A model generated the notes under the pieces. The model ran no database searches, was not told where the DNA came from, and was given only the letters and a program-made list of their open reading frames with translations. The translations under genes were made by a program, and so were the position numbers. Below are positions 55,042-63,898 of a DNA stretch of 64,000 nucleotides, in pieces. The stretch comes from Arthrobacter pascens (lineage in GTDB: Bacteria; Actinomycetota; Actinomycetes; Actinomycetales; Micrococcaceae), in NCBI RefSeq assembly GCF_030815585.1, contig NZ_JAUSWY010000001.1:2356001-2420000 (forward strand), given 5' to 3'. How positions within the stretch are numbered: the first letter of the stretch is position 1; the number at the start of each line of letters is the position of its first letter.

Positions 55042-56274
55042 TCAGGCGAGTTTGGTCACCTGGTAGGTGTGGCCAGCCGCACGGAGTCGCTGCATGAGCA
55101 CGTTGCCGAGTGCAGTGGCCGGTGTCAGCGACCCTTTCGCGGTCGGCAGCCGGTCACCGTCGAGGGCAAGAGCAAGTGCAGTCTCCCCTGCCATCACGGC
55201 GGTGGCGGCATAGCCGGGATCACCGCGGCCAGCAGCAATCGCCTGGTATCGGTGCCCGTCCTCGGTGCGGGCGGTCACCTGGGAGTGGAACCAGCCCACG
55301 CGCTGCGTGCTGGTGCTCGGACCCGCACCCGGTGCCGGCAGACAGCGGTCGAGCACCCCCCGGGTCGGCGGGAACGCCATCGCGCCCATGAATGCCCGGA
55401 GCCCGAGTGCCATTGCCCTGGCGATGACCGCTCCTGCCGGTCCGCGGGCCACCCCCATCACCTCGCCGTACTGAAGGGAGCGGCCGTAGGCCCAGCCCTG
55501 CAATGCGTTGCTGCGGCGCACTATCCGAGTGTTAAACGGGGCCATGATGAAAGGCGCGGTCCAGGTGCCGTCATCGGAACGTCTCACAGGACCGGCGTCA
55601 AGAGGCTGTTGCGTCGTCGGCTCCCGTGTGCGGTCGGGGCTCAGAGCATAGGGGTCCGCGGCTAATGACCTCAGGGCGGTGCTCGATCGCATCGCGTCCA
55701 GCTGCCCGCGCATCGATTCGAGCGCGCCTCCGCTGATGCCAGCCTTGGCCGTAGCAACGAGTTGGACCTCGACCAAACCGCCAGCGCCATCGGCTTCTGC
55801 CGCCTGATGAAGCAACAGTACAGCGAGGTCGGCCGGCACGGAGTCGTAGCCGCAGGAGTGCACGATCTTGGCCCCGCTCGTCCTGGCCAGAGCGTCGCAG
55901 CGATCGATCGCCTCCCGGATGAAGGACACCTCACCAGCGAGGTCGGCGTAGTGGGTACCGGCCCGTGCGCAGGCGTCGACGACAGGTAATCCGTGTTTCG
56001 CGTATGGACCGACGGTAGTGAAGAGCACCCGTGTGCCCGCGGTCAGGGCGGCGATTGAGTCCGCGTCCTCCGAGTCGGCTTCGATGAGGGACCATCCGTG
56101 CGCCGCGACCGGCAACTGCGACCGAACCGCCTCGAGTCTGGATCTGGACCGGCCCGCGAGTCCGACTCGCATCCCGGCCGGTGCATGCTCAGCGACGTAG
56201 ACGGCGACCAGTCGGCCAACGAAACCCGTCGCTCCGTAGAGAACGAGGTCATTTTCCCGAGAAGAGTTGTCCAT
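55042..56274 (-). CDS. Saccharopine dehydrogenase-like / trans-acting enoyl reductase-like oxidoreductase
   Basis: The 410-residue protein begins DLVLYGATGFVGRLVAVYVAE, a Rossmann motif, and has VLFTTVGPYAKHGLPVVDACARAGTHYADLAGE near residue 85 and VHSCGYDSVPADLAVLL near residue 140. These are typical of the saccharopine-dehydrogenase NADP-binding family that includes mycobacterial trans-acting enoyl reductase. True lysine metabolism is unlikely. No partner gene lies nearby; it is cargo between the transfer genes and the dif-like copy B. The ATG at 56274 has GCTGCAG upstream and no strong ribosome site. Confidence 0.8.
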   Translation of the reverse strand: MDNSSRENDLVLYGATGFVGRLVAVYVAEHAPAGMRVGLAGRSRSRLEAVRSQLPVAAHGWSLIEADSEDADSIAALTAGTRVLFTTVGPYAKHGLPVVDACARAGTHYADLAGEVSFIREAIDRCDALARTSGAKIVHSCGYDSVPADLAVLLLHQAAEADGAGGLVEVQLVATAKAGISGGALESMRGQLDAMRSSTALRSLAADPYALSPDRTREPTTQQPLDAGPVRRSDDGTWTAPFIMAPFNTRIVRRSNALQGWAYGRSLQYGEVMGVARGPAGAVIARAMALGLRAFMGAMAFPPTRGVLDRCLPAPGAGPSTSTQRVGWFHSQVTARTEDGHRYQAIAAGRGDPGYAATAVMAGETALALALDGDRLPTAKGSLTPATALGNVLMQRLRAAGHTYQVTKLA

Positions 56275-56827
56275 AACTGCAGCCTTTCACAGCGGCAACT
56301 AAAGCTGACACACGGCTCCATACTTTGATCCTCGGAACAACCGGAACTGATCTACGTTCGAACGGGAAGTCCGGTCCGCCCGTCCACAGCCGGGGACATT
56401 TCTCGTAGGTTATCCACCGCTACTGCTGCCAGGGAGCTACCCCGACGGCTCCCTGCTCAAGCCGTGGATAACCTGAATTGACACGCGTTTGCCCCACCGA
56501 GGCCGGCTGACGAAAGGTCTATTATCGGCGTTCGATTCGGGCTGTCATTAGGGCAGGAGAATCACGCAACTGACGCAAATCGCGTCCAGAACGTCCACGA
56601 TGGCACAAGCTGCCTCAGGCGCGCACAGCAACCGGGGAAGCGCAGGATTGCCGAAGTCACCAATACTCGAACCCTTCAACACAGTAACCATGCAGAGTGA
56701 AGCGGCGCTCAACAAAGAACATGCATTAAAATTTTCGATCGTAAAAAATCCGTGACATGCAAGGTAAATTCTGGTAGCTTGCCGCATAGACGCCGACTGG
56801 TGTTCCACCCTAAAAGAGAGGCCCCAC
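56275..56827. other. Intergenic region containing dif-like copy B
   Basis: No supported gene. It contains the dif-like sequence (56505-56532) and, just before 56828, AAAGAGAGG as the ribosome site of the permease gene. Base composition changes to more AT-rich beyond about 56650. Confidence 0.45.
56505..56532 (+). repeat. dif-like site, copy B
   Basis: Arms GGCTGACGAAA and TTATCGGCGTT flank GGTCTA. It is in the same orientation as copy A (36647-36674), so recombination between them would excise about 19.9 kb holding the whole conjugation module. Compared with remembered actinobacterial dif arms, the left arm keeps TGAC--AA and the right arm TTATCGGC. Confidence 0.4.
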
Positions 56828-58288
56828 ATGACACTGCACCAATCTGGCTCCGGCGGTCAGTCCTTCACAGCAAAGGTCGAGGATCACGCTCTCACCCCCG
56901 TCCCCCTGTCGGAAAGAAAGTCCGGGTGGGGGTTGATGACCAATACCGCCGGGATTGCCTCGACACTTGTCCAGGTGGCTATCGGCGCTGCTGTTACCAT
57001 GATCGCCGGCGTGTGGTGGGGCATTCTAGCCGGCGTTCTCGTGGCCGTATTTGGCGGGGCACTGGGGTGGCTAGTTGGCCACGTTGCCTACGTTTCCGGC
57101 ACCTCAAGTACTGTGACTGCACGCTACTACGGGCTCGGACGTCGGGGTTCGGTTTTGGCTTCCCTCATTTTCGCTTTCATGATTCTTGGATTCCTGGCCT
57201 TGGAAAACGCCCTTCTGTACTACGGAACCCTCTTCATGTTTGGGTGGACACCAAACCTGCTGAACGCAATCATCATTTATGGCATTCTCACTGCGATCTG
57301 GATTCTTCTCACGATCTACGGAATGAAGGTAGTGCAGCGGACCTCCATAATCCTTTTGATAGCGTTCGTAGTGCTAACTGTCACCATGGCAACAGTGGCT
57401 CTGGCGAACTCGCCGCTCTCCCTGGGTGCCATCCTTGCTTCCGGGCCCATTGGTGGTGTAGGGGACGAAATGAAGAACTTCGGACTCGTTGTCTCCATGC
57501 TGGCCGGGAGCGCCGGAGCTCTTGCCTTGGTTGATGCTGACTACGCCCGATATGCAAGGTCAACGCGCGACGTCGGGATCCTGGCCGTAGGGGGGGCGAT
57601 CATGATTGACATCATCGTGGTTATCCTCGGTGCAGTCATCGTCCACGCCAGTGCTGCTTCAGTAACGGACTTCCTGACCCGTAACCCTGCTGCCGCGGAC
57701 AGCCAGGTAGGAGATTCGATAGCGGAAAAAGTGTCGTGGATGATTGCCCACAATACGGGCGCTTACTTCATCATCATTTTCGGCGTCGTTGGGTTCATCC
57801 TTATGTATGTCGCACAGGTCAAAGCACAGGTGCTCAACACCTACTCAGGATCCCTGTCGCTGGTCAATCTTGTGGAAGGCCTGACTGGGAAGAGCCCCAG
57901 CCGGCTCAGCGCAGTTATAGCCGGTAACGTCGTGGCATTGCTGATGATCGCCGGAAACATCCTGGGACTGCTAGGCAGTTTCCTTGGCATCCTCGGTGTA
58001 TCGACCACAGCGCTTGCCGGAGTAATCATTGCCGACTACTTCATCGTCAGAAAATGCAGGCCAGCCACAGGGACTGAAGCCGAGCCCGTGAACTGGGCCG
58101 GGGTTCTCTCGGTGATCTTCGCTACCGTCGTCGGCTCCGTTCTGTCCGAGACAGGAGTCACGCCGCTGGGCTTCCTCGTGAGCTTGGTTATCGTGATTGT
58201 GCTATATCCCGTTCTCCGGATATTTGTTTTCAAGGCACCGGATCAGGCGCCGATTTTGGTCACGACCCCTCAAACAGAGTCAGCCTAG
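56828..58288 (+). CDS. NCS1 family permease (cytosine/purine/allantoin type)
   Basis: The 486-residue protein has about 12 helices, opening SGWGLMTNTAGIASTLVQVAIGAAV and containing ALVDADYARYARSTRDVG near residue 240, which is a conserved NCS1 loop (DYxRY). It imports nucleobases, hydantoins or related compounds with Na+ or H+. The gene has AGAGAGG upstream. No catabolic partner is adjacent. Its third-position base use is more AT-rich than that of the conjugation genes, which suggests separate acquisition. Confidence 0.82.
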   Translation: MTLHQSGSGGQSFTAKVEDHALTPVPLSERKSGWGLMTNTAGIASTLVQVAIGAAVTMIAGVWWGILAGVLVAVFGGALGWLVGHVAYVSGTSSTVTARYYGLGRRGSVLASLIFAFMILGFLALENALLYYGTLFMFGWTPNLLNAIIIYGILTAIWILLTIYGMKVVQRTSIILLIAFVVLTVTMATVALANSPLSLGAILASGPIGGVGDEMKNFGLVVSMLAGSAGALALVDADYARYARSTRDVGILAVGGAIMIDIIVVILGAVIVHASAASVTDFLTRNPAAADSQVGDSIAEKVSWMIAHNTGAYFIIIFGVVGFILMYVAQVKAQVLNTYSGSLSLVNLVEGLTGKSPSRLSAVIAGNVVALLMIAGNILGLLGSFLGILGVSTTALAGVIIADYFIVRKCRPATGTEAEPVNWAGVLSVIFATVVGSVLSETGVTPLGFLVSLVIVIVLYPVLRIFVFKAPDQAPILVTTPQTESA

Positions 58289-58626
58289 CTGCTCTCTCAC
58301 AAGATCCGTCACAGTCAGCGTGGGCGGAACAGTCCCAGACCCATTAGCTTGATGTCCGACCGGATTGCTGTCCACGACCCAGCCGCAGCATCGCAATTCA
58401 GCCTGGGAGCGCGAGCAAAGACATCAGGGCCCATTGCTAGGAACCCTTTGGCGGTGACGGCGGACATCTGTTTTATGTGACGATCAGTAGTCGCCGATCA
58501 GGCCGCTGCTTCCGAGATTCAACGACTTGGCGGGGCCACCCGATGGCGTGGTCACCGCCAGGTCGTTGAGGGCATTACTTACCCATATTGGTGCAGGGTT
58601 GCCTGGACAGTTTGGGGACTCGACCA
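58289..58626. other. Intergenic region with possible gene remnant
   Basis: On the minus strand, about 58485-58600 reads NALNDLAVTTPSGGPAKSLNL and then GSSGLIGDY before a stop, which looks like a protein C-terminus, but no upstream frame continues it. I could not name it. Confidence 0.3.
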
Positions 58627-59034
58627 TCAACCGAGCCGATCACCGTGGGACGATCCTCCCCGAAAGTCCCGAACTAAAGGGAATGATTGCTCAACCGCCC
58701 GAGTAGGCCATCGGCCGCTCTTGCGGCAGCCCACCACAATCGTCACGGCTGCGATGGCAACGGACGACCACTGGCGGTTTCGTCGTGAGTCGCACCATAA
58801 CCCGCCGATGCCGTGCTTGGCGATAACCTGCTCGTCCAGCGGAACCGGTCGCTGTTGCGCGGCCGCGGAACTCATCCGCATCAGCAGCGAAGCCTCATCA
58901 TCCGTCAAGGACAACTCCTCGAGCGAATTCGACCACACCGTCACTTCCAAGGTCACCCGACCGAACAGATCGCTGACCATTGGTTTTGGAAGAAGCCCGA
59001 GACCCGAAGGGGACTGTGAATTAGACGGTGTCAC
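58627..59034 (-). CDS. Hypothetical protein, uncertain
   Basis: A 135-codon frame with reasonable composition in its middle: NSLEELSLTDDEASLLMRM and VPLDEQVIAKHGIGGLW. The start sits only a few bases from the IS3 end, so the frame may be truncated by the insertion. No family was recognised and no ribosome site is evident. Confidence 0.25.
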   Translation of the reverse strand: MTPSNSQSPSGLGLLPKPMVSDLFGRVTLEVTVWSNSLEELSLTDDEASLLMRMSSAAAQQRPVPLDEQVIAKHGIGGLWCDSRRNRQWSSVAIAAVTIVVGCRKSGRWPTRAVEQSFPLVRDFRGGSSHGDRLG

Positions 59035-59078
59035 TCCAGTGAGTTAGGATGTTCGGGCCCCTGTTAGCACTCCAGCGT

Positions 59079-59960
59079 CTATGCGATAGCTAATTTGTTT
59101 TCTTGCTTCCAGGTTTCCCAGTAGCGTTTCGGCGTCATGCCGTCCAGGGATCCGTGGGGCCGTTCATGATTGTAGATAGCTTTCCATTCCTCGGCCAAAT
59201 AGCTGGCCTCGGCCATGGTGTCCATGATTTCTCCGGAGAGTTGTTCCCTTCTGAATTGGGCGTTGAAGGATTCGATGAAGCCGTTCTGCCAGGGTGATCC
59301 CGGATCGATGAACGCTGTGTCGACGCCGGCGGTGTTGCACCACTCGATCAGGGCGGCGGCGGTGAATTCCGGGCCGTTGTCACACCTGACGTAGGTCGGT
59401 GCGGTGCCGGTTTCGGCGATGATGTCCTCCAGCACCGCGACCACGTCCGAGGCTTTGAATGACCGGCGCGGAATGATGGCCAGCGCGGTGCGGGTGTATT
59501 CGTCGATGACGTTGAAAAACCTGATGTGCCGCCCGCAGGAGGTCACATCCGATTGGAAGTCGAAGCTGACCACATGCATCGGGTACTCGGCTGTGAGGCG
59601 CTTCTGCTCCCCAGCTCCGGGCCCGGTCCGGCGCTTCTTCCGCGCACTGGGTTTACAGACCAGACCTTCGTCGCGCCAGAGCCGTCGGATCCGCTTCCTG
59701 TTCAGCGCCACACCATCCCACTCCGGCTGGGAAAGCAGGTGTGCTAGCGGGCCTTCCGCCAACCCCATGCCGGATGCTTGCCGGCGACTGCGCGCAGGGC
59801 CGCACGAAGCCGTGCTTCCTCGAAACCCATGTCGGGCTTCTTCTTGCGGAACGCAGACCGATTCTGCCCAATGACCTTGCAGGCAAATCGTTCGGATGCC
59901 CCGAATTTCTCCACCGCCATGCGCACGGCACGGCCGCGGGGTTCGGGGCTCAGAATTTTC
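59079..59960 (-). pseudogene. IS3 OrfB transposase, frameshifted
   Basis: The N-terminal portion (VEKFGASERFACKVIGQNRSA, then GFEEARLRAALRAVAGKHPAWGWRKA) is read in one frame up to a stop near 59744. The rest (LSQPEWDGVALNRKRIRRLW onward) continues in another frame, so a one-base change near 59750-59765 splits the gene. The rve catalytic core is intact in the second part: Asp in HVVSFDFQSDV, Asp in YVRCDNGPEF and Glu in WQNGFIESFNAQF. This break is additional to the programmed frameshift normal for IS3 between OrfA and OrfB, so transposition is probably lost. Confidence 0.75.
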
Positions 59961-60228
59961 CCTTCGCGACCTCGTTCAGGATGTCGATGGCCAGTTCCTT
60001 CTCTGCCAGCAGACGCTTGAGCCGGGCGTTTTCCTTTTCCAGCTCCTTGGTCCGATTGGACGCCTCGGCGTTCTTCTCGGATCCGTACTGATTCAGCCAC
60101 CGGTACCAGGTCGCTTCGGTGACCTGGAGCTCCTTGATGACCTCGACCATCGGGCGGCCGTCATTGAGCATTTTCTGGCCCTGCCGGACCTTTGCGATGA
60201 CCTGCTCGGGGGTGTGTCTGCGTGCCAT
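59950..60228 (-). CDS. IS3 OrfA
   Basis: The 92-residue protein from ATG 60228 begins ARRHTPEQVIAKVRQGQKML and has an HTH (VIKELQVTEATWYRWLNQYG) and a leucine-zipper tail (LEKENARLKRLLAEKELAID), the standard IS3 OrfA layout for binding element ends and pairing with OrfB. Confidence 0.85.
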   Translation of the reverse strand: MARRHTPEQVIAKVRQGQKMLNDGRPMVEVIKELQVTEATWYRWLNQYGSEKNAEASNRTKELEKENARLKRLLAEKELAIDILNEVAKGKF

Positions 60229-60286
60229 GATTCGTGAATTTCCTCCTGTGTCCATTTTCGGACACGAAACTCACACGAACACTGGA

Positions 60287-60735
60287 CTTCTACCTTGGGA
60301 CCCAACCAGATGCGAAGTACTGGCTGCGGGTGGTCTCGGAGATCAAGAACCGGGGCACCCAGAACTGCCTGATCGTGGTCTGTGACGGGCTCAAGGGCCT
60401 GCCCGAGGCCGTCGCCGCCGTATGGCCCGGGCGGGTCGTCCAGACCTGCATCGTGCATTATGCTGCAACTCGTTCCGCTACCCGGCTATGGACGAATGCG
60501 TGGGGCCGAGTTCGTGCCCTTCCTGCAGTTCGACCGGGAGATCCGCACCATCATCTGCTCCACCAACGCGATCGAGAGCGTCAACGCGCGCATCCGGGGG
60601 CCGCTTTCCGACCGAGCAGGCGGCGCTCAAATGCGTCTATTTGGAGCTCATGAGCCTTGACCCCCACTGGGACAGGCCGGCAACGCTGGTCAAACCGCTG
60701 GAAGGCCGCCCTCCTGACGGGGCGGGGAGTCCGGC
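60287..60735 (+). pseudogene. IS256-family (mutator-type) transposase remnant
   Basis: Reading in broken frames gives AKYWLRVVSEIKNRGTQNCLI, VVCDGLKGLPEAVAAVWPG and VVQTCIVH, the mutator-transposase core with its second Asp. A deletion then joins to text equivalent to LWTNAWAEFVPFLQFDREI, IICSTNAIESVNARIRG (third acidic residue) and FPTEQAALKCVYLELMSLDP in other frames. The 5' part is missing at the IS3 border. Non-functional. Confidence 0.75.
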
Positions 60736-60747
60736 TTTCTTTCTTTT

Positions 60748-60985
60748 TGGAACATGAAGAGACCGGTTCGATGATGGACTTGGTGCGGGTATAGACGGGC
60801 GGGCCCTTCTTCGTTTTCCGTTTGCTGCCCATCCGCTCCCGACCGGTGGCCTGGGTGAGGATCCTTCCCGGGGAGAGTTATGCCCGGGGTCCCGGGTCTT
60901 CTGCTCGGCCTCTTTGCGTGCTTTGGCTGCTGCGTTGTCTTCGAGCTGTTTGAGGGGCCGCGTCTATCTTCGTTAGCCGCGACTG
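60748..60985 (-). pseudogene. IS1182-like transposase scraps
   Basis: On the minus strand, KQLEDNAAAKARKEAEQKTRD (about 60883-60953) resembles the coiled region of IS1182-type transposases, and VYTRTKSIIEPV (about 60755-60798) resembles their YARRKxIVEPVFGQ end motif. The two pieces are in different frames with most of the gene missing between them. Confidence 0.4.
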
Positions 60986-61094
60986 CCGGTCGGCCAACTT
61001 CGGTGGGAGCCCGTCCCCGCGTTTGTCCGCCTCAGAACCTATATCCTAAATCTCCCAGCCACAACAGCGACTGCTGGCCCCCCTCCTAGTGAAT

Positions 61095-61577
61095 TTATGC
61101 CCACATTTGCGCGTAGGAGTGGGAACAGAGCTCTATTACTGTTCCCCACGGGTCTTCGCAGTAGACAACCGCGTAGCCGTGATCAGGGTTGATGACTGTG
61201 ATTTCTGACCTTTGTCGTCCGCCCCCCTCAACTATCCTGTCGATCGTAGTTTTGATGTCCATCGAAGTGATTGCCAGGTGGTAGATGCCAGTCTTCCAGA
61301 ACTCAAAATTGTCGGTGCGTTTTGAGGTTTCCGGGGAAGTGAAATGAAAAAGTTCGAGGCCACCACCGTCTTCCCAGACGAGATGAGCGAAGGAGAATTT
61401 ACTGAACCCGACTCCATAGATTGCGGCTGCTGCCCTTCCCAAATCGGTGTCATCTTCGAGAACTTCGATGGGTCCGGCAAGTAGCCGCATACCAAACGTT
61501 TTTTGATACCACTCAATGGCTGCATTGATATCGGGAACGGTGACACCAGCATGTGAAAAGGTGGGGTTTTGAAACAT
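61095..61577 (-). CDS. VOC (glyoxalase/bleomycin-resistance superfamily) protein
   Basis: The 160-residue protein has module one, FSHAGVTVPDINAAIEWYQKTF with GLELFHFTSPE, and module two, GIYHLAITSMDIKTTIDRIVEGGG ending in CEDPWGTVIELCSH. The His and Glu ligands (SHAGV, LELFHF, YHLAI, VIELCS) are present, so a metal-dependent enzyme is likely. It is 52 bp downstream of the FAD-dependent oxidoreductase gene and probably co-transcribed. Both genes are visibly more AT-rich than most of the window. The substrate is unknown. Confidence 0.8.
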   Translation of the reverse strand: MFQNPTFSHAGVTVPDINAAIEWYQKTFGMRLLAGPIEVLEDDTDLGRAAAAIYGVGFSKFSFAHLVWEDGGGLELFHFTSPETSKRTDNFEFWKTGIYHLAITSMDIKTTIDRIVEGGGRQRSEITVINPDHGYAVVYCEDPWGTVIELCSHSYAQMWA

Positions 61578-61629
61578 CTAGACTCTCCTAGGGTTTTGCA
61601 GTTCCTGCTTTGACTAATGGGTTGGCGGA

Positions 61630-63207
61630 CTAGATCAGTTTCTCTGCCACCAAGTGTCCCGAACCGCCGGAAAGCCCAGGGCCCGGATGCGTGGATGCGC
61701 CGATGTGCCATAGCCCTTTGATTGAGGTCTGGTGGCCAGCCGCCTCGGGAAATGGACGCCACAGGAGATTCTGAAAAAGTTCGGCTGATCCGCCATAGGG
61801 GTCGCCTTCGACCGCATTAGGATTCGCTTGCGCCAGGTCGACGGGCGAAAGGATGTCCCAGGCCAAGACAGTTTCTCGGGTCCCAGGTGCAAACTCTTCG
61901 AGCCTGGCCAGAACCCGTTCCATGAACCCGACCTTCAGTTCCTCGGACCATCCTTCACGTACTGAAAGCGTGCCACCAGCATCTCCGACAGGGGTGAAGG
62001 GAACTTCCTGCAGTTGCAGCCAGAGCGTCGCTTTGCCCTCCGGCGCTCTGGAAGGGTCCAGTACCGATTGCTGACCGACGACCACCGTTGGACCGGCCGG
62101 CAGGAGGCCCGCCTCTGCCTGAGCGCAGGCAATCCCTGTGCTGTCTGAACCGTTGCTCAAATGAATCAATGGGACGGAGTTCAGCCTCGAATCCAGCCAT
62201 TCGACTGGTTTGTTCAGGGCAAGGTGAATCTGCATGGCCCCTCGGCCGTTTTGATACTTCTTTGAAGCCACTACGAGGGAGGGATCTGCATCGGCAAGTA
62301 ACTTTCCATACAGAGCCTGCGGGGAAACGTTGGCTAGCACTGTACGCGAGGCAATTGTTTCATCCGATGTCGATAAACCAGAGACCCTGCCCGCCTCGAC
62401 GTTGATTTTTTCAACATCCGCGCCCAACAGAATGCGTACACCTTTGTCTCGGAGCAACGTTTCGAAGGCAGCCACGAAGTTCGATGCTCCGCCCTTTACC
62501 ACCGGCAGTCCGAAGCTGTGCATAGTGAGGGCCATGACCGGCAACATGACCCCGCCGGTGGCACTGCCGGGGTTAAGGCCGGCGTGAAGTAGCCAAGGCG
62601 ACCACAGCTGATCCGCTTCCCATCCGTCGAATCGACTTCGGATGTAGTTCCGCCCACTCATTAGGGAATCACGAAGGAAACTCTCGTTTCCCCGCAATTT
62701 TCCCCTCTTTAGAGCACCAAAAGCGATACCAGAAACTTCCCTGACCGATCGCAGCTCCGCCCCGAAGGCCCCAAAAACGGTACTGGCATTCTTCGCGAGA
62801 TCATCCAGCATCTTCAGGTAGGCGCCTTCGTCCTCCGTCGAACTCAAACCTGCGGCCGTAGTTTTGGGGTCCCTGTAAGCCACGGCAACACGGTGGTTTC
62901 CAGTTTCCGGATCAATACCTGCGCTAGCAGTCAGAGCACCATCCGCGTTGCAGTACTCCAACCCACGGGCATGCAGTTCCTGCCCGAGTCGCTTATAAGC
63001 TTCACCGGCAACGAAGAGGGGGTGCCAAGATGAGAAAGTGTCATGGATGTAACCCGGAATAGTTCGTTCGGAAGAATGGATGAATCCGCCGAGCCGATCC
63101 GAGCGCTCGATGAGGCAGACCTGCCTTCCCGCGAGGGCCAGCTCTGCGGCCGCCACCAGCGAATTGACTCCGGAACCAATTATCGCAATTTCCTCGCGTG
63201 ATCGCAT
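61630..63207 (-). CDS. FAD-dependent oxidoreductase, phytoene-desaturase-like
   Basis: The 525-residue protein from ATG 63207 (GGAAGGA upstream) opens with the dinucleotide-binding motif IAIIGSGVNSLVAAAELALAG and VCLIERSDRLGG. Later it has the substrate-side signature VVKGGASNFVAAFETLLRDKGV near residue 235 and ends GLWHIGASTHPGPGLSGGSGHLVAEKL, typical of the phytoene desaturase / CrtI-like family. No carotenoid gene is nearby, so a role in carotenoid synthesis is not supported. Paired with a VOC protein, it may oxidise another lipophilic or aromatic compound. Confidence 0.82.
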   Translation of the reverse strand: MRSREEIAIIGSGVNSLVAAAELALAGRQVCLIERSDRLGGFIHSSERTIPGYIHDTFSSWHPLFVAGEAYKRLGQELHARGLEYCNADGALTASAGIDPETGNHRVAVAYRDPKTTAAGLSSTEDEGAYLKMLDDLAKNASTVFGAFGAELRSVREVSGIAFGALKRGKLRGNESFLRDSLMSGRNYIRSRFDGWEADQLWSPWLLHAGLNPGSATGGVMLPVMALTMHSFGLPVVKGGASNFVAAFETLLRDKGVRILLGADVEKINVEAGRVSGLSTSDETIASRTVLANVSPQALYGKLLADADPSLVVASKKYQNGRGAMQIHLALNKPVEWLDSRLNSVPLIHLSNGSDSTGIACAQAEAGLLPAGPTVVVGQQSVLDPSRAPEGKATLWLQLQEVPFTPVGDAGGTLSVREGWSEELKVGFMERVLARLEEFAPGTRETVLAWDILSPVDLAQANPNAVEGDPYGGSAELFQNLLWRPFPEAAGHQTSIKGLWHIGASTHPGPGLSGGSGHLVAEKLI

Positions 63208-63479
63208 GCTGTCCGTTTCCTTCCTAAACCCAGTGCGCTCTCCACTGGTCAGCTGCTGGCCCGTGAGCTTTCGCGACCCACAGTCTCGAATCACCTGTTG
63301 TCTTTCTCGATGGAAGTAATCAGTGATTGAACAGAATCCCTGCCTGACTTCATACGACACTTCAGTGACGATCGTTACCGATAATCTATATTTACTTGCA
63401 TCGCCGCGGCAAGGAGGAACGAAAATCAGTCAGGGCGAGGAAATGCTCTCCGGAATGATCGTGATGCCTTGGATTTCGA

Positions 63480-63898
63480 TCCGGGCCCCCCACCACGTCA
63501 CCCTCGTGTCAGCGGCGCCGAACCGGCGGTCGGGCTACGCCTTCCTGCACAACGCCGTCGATGACCACTCCCGGCTGGCCTACACCGAGATCCTGACCGA
63601 TGAGAAAAAGGAAACCCCTGCCGGGTTCTGGGCACGCGCCAACGCCTACTTCGAATCCTGCGGAGTCGTGGTCAAACGTGTGTTGACGGACAACGGGTCC
63701 TGCTACCGCTCCTACGAGCGCTACAACCGCACCATGCTCGATGAATGGGCCTACGCCAAACCCTACGCATCAGAAAGCGAGCGTGTTGCCGCTTTCACCG
63801 ACTGGCTCCATCACTACAATCATCACCGAGGCCACACCTCACTCAAAGGTCAGCCACCGGCCAGCCGCGTCACTAACCTCTCAGGTCAATACACCTAG
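63480..63898 (+). pseudogene. IS481-family transposase remnant
   Basis: The frame reads RRSGYAFLHNAVDDHSRLAY, VVKRVLTDNGSCYRS and then directly YERYNRTMLDEWAYAKPY, ending YNHHRGHTSLKGQPPASR. These are IS481 transposase segments holding the two Asp and the Glu of the DDE site. About 25 residues normally found between the second Asp and the Glu are missing, and the N-terminal HTH region is absent. It is an internally deleted, inactive copy. Confidence 0.75.

Larger units (their letters stand above)
59040..60273 (-). mobile_element. IS3-family insertion sequence (IS407-like group), defective
   Basis: The ends are imperfect inverted repeats: TGAGTT (59040) followed by TGT-CG on the left, and the complement AACTCA (60268-60273) preceded by CG-ACA on the right. 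The length of 1234 bp fits IS3 elements. It carries OrfA and a frame-broken OrfB on the minus strand. No clear target-site duplication is visible. It lies directly against an IS256 fragment. Confidence 0.7.
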
